This document shows, in pieces, positions 63,100 through 64,000 of a stretch of DNA of 64,000 nt. The notes below the pieces were generated by a model. The model searched no databases, had not been told where the DNA came from, and saw only the letters and a list, made by a program, of their open reading frames with translations. Every line of letters begins with the position of its first letter. Positions within the stretch are counted from its first letter, which is position 1. Position numbers and translations under genes: made by a program. The DNA comes from Syngnathus acus (lineage: Eukaryota; Chordata; Actinopteri; Syngnathiformes; Syngnathidae), in assembly GCF_901709675.1 (NCBI RefSeq), contig NC_051095.1, positions 24,434,456-24,498,455 of the forward strand, given 5' to 3'.

Positions 63100-63465
63100 T
63101 GAAAGCTGCTTTAAAGTTACTTAAATCTATTTTTCATGGACATAGAAAGCTCTGCAAACTCCACTTAAATGAGCTCCAGTTAAGATCAGCTACAGTCCTC
63201 AGGGTGTAGACTATTCAGCTGGCAAGGGTCTTCAGGGAAGAAAATGACAGTTAAGAAAATAGTCAAAAAGACATTATGGTTAGGGTTCTATCTACGTATC
63301 TACATACTTCATGAAAACAAACACTTGATTATTGGTGGCAATAATAGGACCCCACCTGTCAATCCTGAATCAACTAAATGCATATTGTCTACTATTAACT
63401 TATTTGAACATCTAAATGAACTAATCATTCTTAGAGATTTTAACACAGAGATAGGTAGGTAGGTT
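63100..63465 (+). pseudogene. possible LINE endonuclease fragment
   Basis: A plus frame, 63244-63462, ends LFEHLNELIILRDFNTEIGR. The LIIL-R-DFN pattern resembles the endonuclease motif LIILGDFN with Gly changed to Arg, preceded by a helix-like stretch. Weak evidence only. Confidence 0.3.
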
Positions 63466-63579
63466 GGTACTAGTTTACTAGTACGAGTAGAACTAGTACC
63501 TAGTAACTAGTAAAAAATTATCACATCATTCATCTGAATTGTCTAACTGCTTTAATGATGGTTTTCCTCTTGTAAAAGT

Positions 63580-63846
63580 CCATCCATCTATCCATTTTCT
63601 GTACCGCTTGTCCTCACGGTGTCACTTCAGAGACGAACAACCATCCGCACTCACACTCACACTTACGGGCAATTTGGAGTCCACAATCAGCCTAGCATGC
63701 ATGTTTTTGGGAGGTGGGAGGAAACCGGAGTGCCCGGAGAAAACCTACGCAGGCACGGGGATAACATGCCGGAGGCGGAATCGAACCCGCGCCCTCTGAA
63801 CTGTGAGGTGGACGTGTGAACCAGTGTTCCACCGTGTCGCCGCCCC
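63580..63846 (-). mobile_element. tRNA-derived SINE, internally deleted
   Basis: Same family as 46551-46913. It has the head and B box (GGTTCGATTCCGCCTCCGGC, reverse of 63763-63787) and the (GGAT)n end, but lacks about 70 bp of the body near 63615 and has other small losses. The exact 11-bp duplication CTTGTAAAAGT flanks it (63569-63579 and 63847-63857). From 63858 to 64000 nothing was recognised. Confidence 0.92.
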
Positions 63847-64000
63847 CTTGTAAAAGTGTACAATTTAAATATATTGGTCTTTGGATCGGCACTACATTAT
63901 CATTTTAGCCTCATATTGAATCTGTTGTTAATAGAGTAAATCACAATCTTAGCACACGCTCACGCTCCATAAACTGTTTCACTCTGTAAGTCAGGAAAAC

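Overview
This is vertebrate, most probably teleost, nuclear DNA. The evidence is a split host gene with GT-AG introns and a dense, nested set of repeats typical of fish genomes: Tc1-like, hAT, piggyBac, L2/Rex1-like and RTE/Rex3-like LINEs, a Penelope-like element, gypsy-like LTR elements and tRNA-derived SINEs. The species cannot be fixed from the sequence. No prokaryotic features, operons, rRNA genes or CRISPR arrays were seen.

Host gene: five exons of a cpeb4-type RNA-binding protein lie on the minus strand at 10109-11075. They include a 51-nt cassette, a 24-nt microexon and three exons that carry most of RRM1. The exon phases all fit together. The remaining 5' exons (which would lie above 11075) and 3' exons (below 10109) were not found, so much of the window is probably swollen intron of this gene; that is an inference. 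A second possible host exon of unknown identity lies at 8024-8262 (minus).

Layout. 1-9900: a Tc1 relic, two nested L2 LINEs, a hAT whose zinc finger is split by a LINE, and MITE fragments. 10109-11075: cpeb4 exons. 11100-13651: an L2-like LINE with an internally duplicated reverse transcriptase, inserted 24 bp from a cpeb4 splice acceptor. 14655-16553: gypsy-like non-autonomous LTR elements. 19602-22134: a MITE with a SINE in it, and LINE fragments. 22137-25792: a Tc1 element with three nested insertions. 25800-34000: Penelope-like, hAT, MITE with solo LTR, LINE and piggyBac remnants. 34784-41759: second LTR element, a LINE with a 604-codon open frame, a tandem MITE array and an RTE LINE. 41976-45161: an L2-type LINE with a 1061-codon open frame. 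46028-53584: two inverted MITE copies and a SINE interrupted by a LINE. 55674-62735: the deepest nest, Tc1 > hAT > LINE fragment > LTR element, plus a second Tc1 and a SINE. 62760-62822: a perfect 26-bp inverted repeat that no feature explains. 63580-63846: a SINE.

Target-site duplications were read directly for many elements (5 bp for the LTR elements, 8 bp for hATs, TA for Tc1 and the MITEs, 10-13 bp for SINEs), so boundaries and order of insertion are well supported there. The candidates for something undescribed are: (1) an LTR element family with no genes but a variable 31-bp minisatellite as cargo, three copies plus a relic; (2) three MITE families with different ends but a related ACGGTA-type terminus, two of which keep an acidic C-terminal coding tail; (3) the perfect hairpin at 62760; (4) the cpeb4 cassette exons now hemmed in by a LINE.
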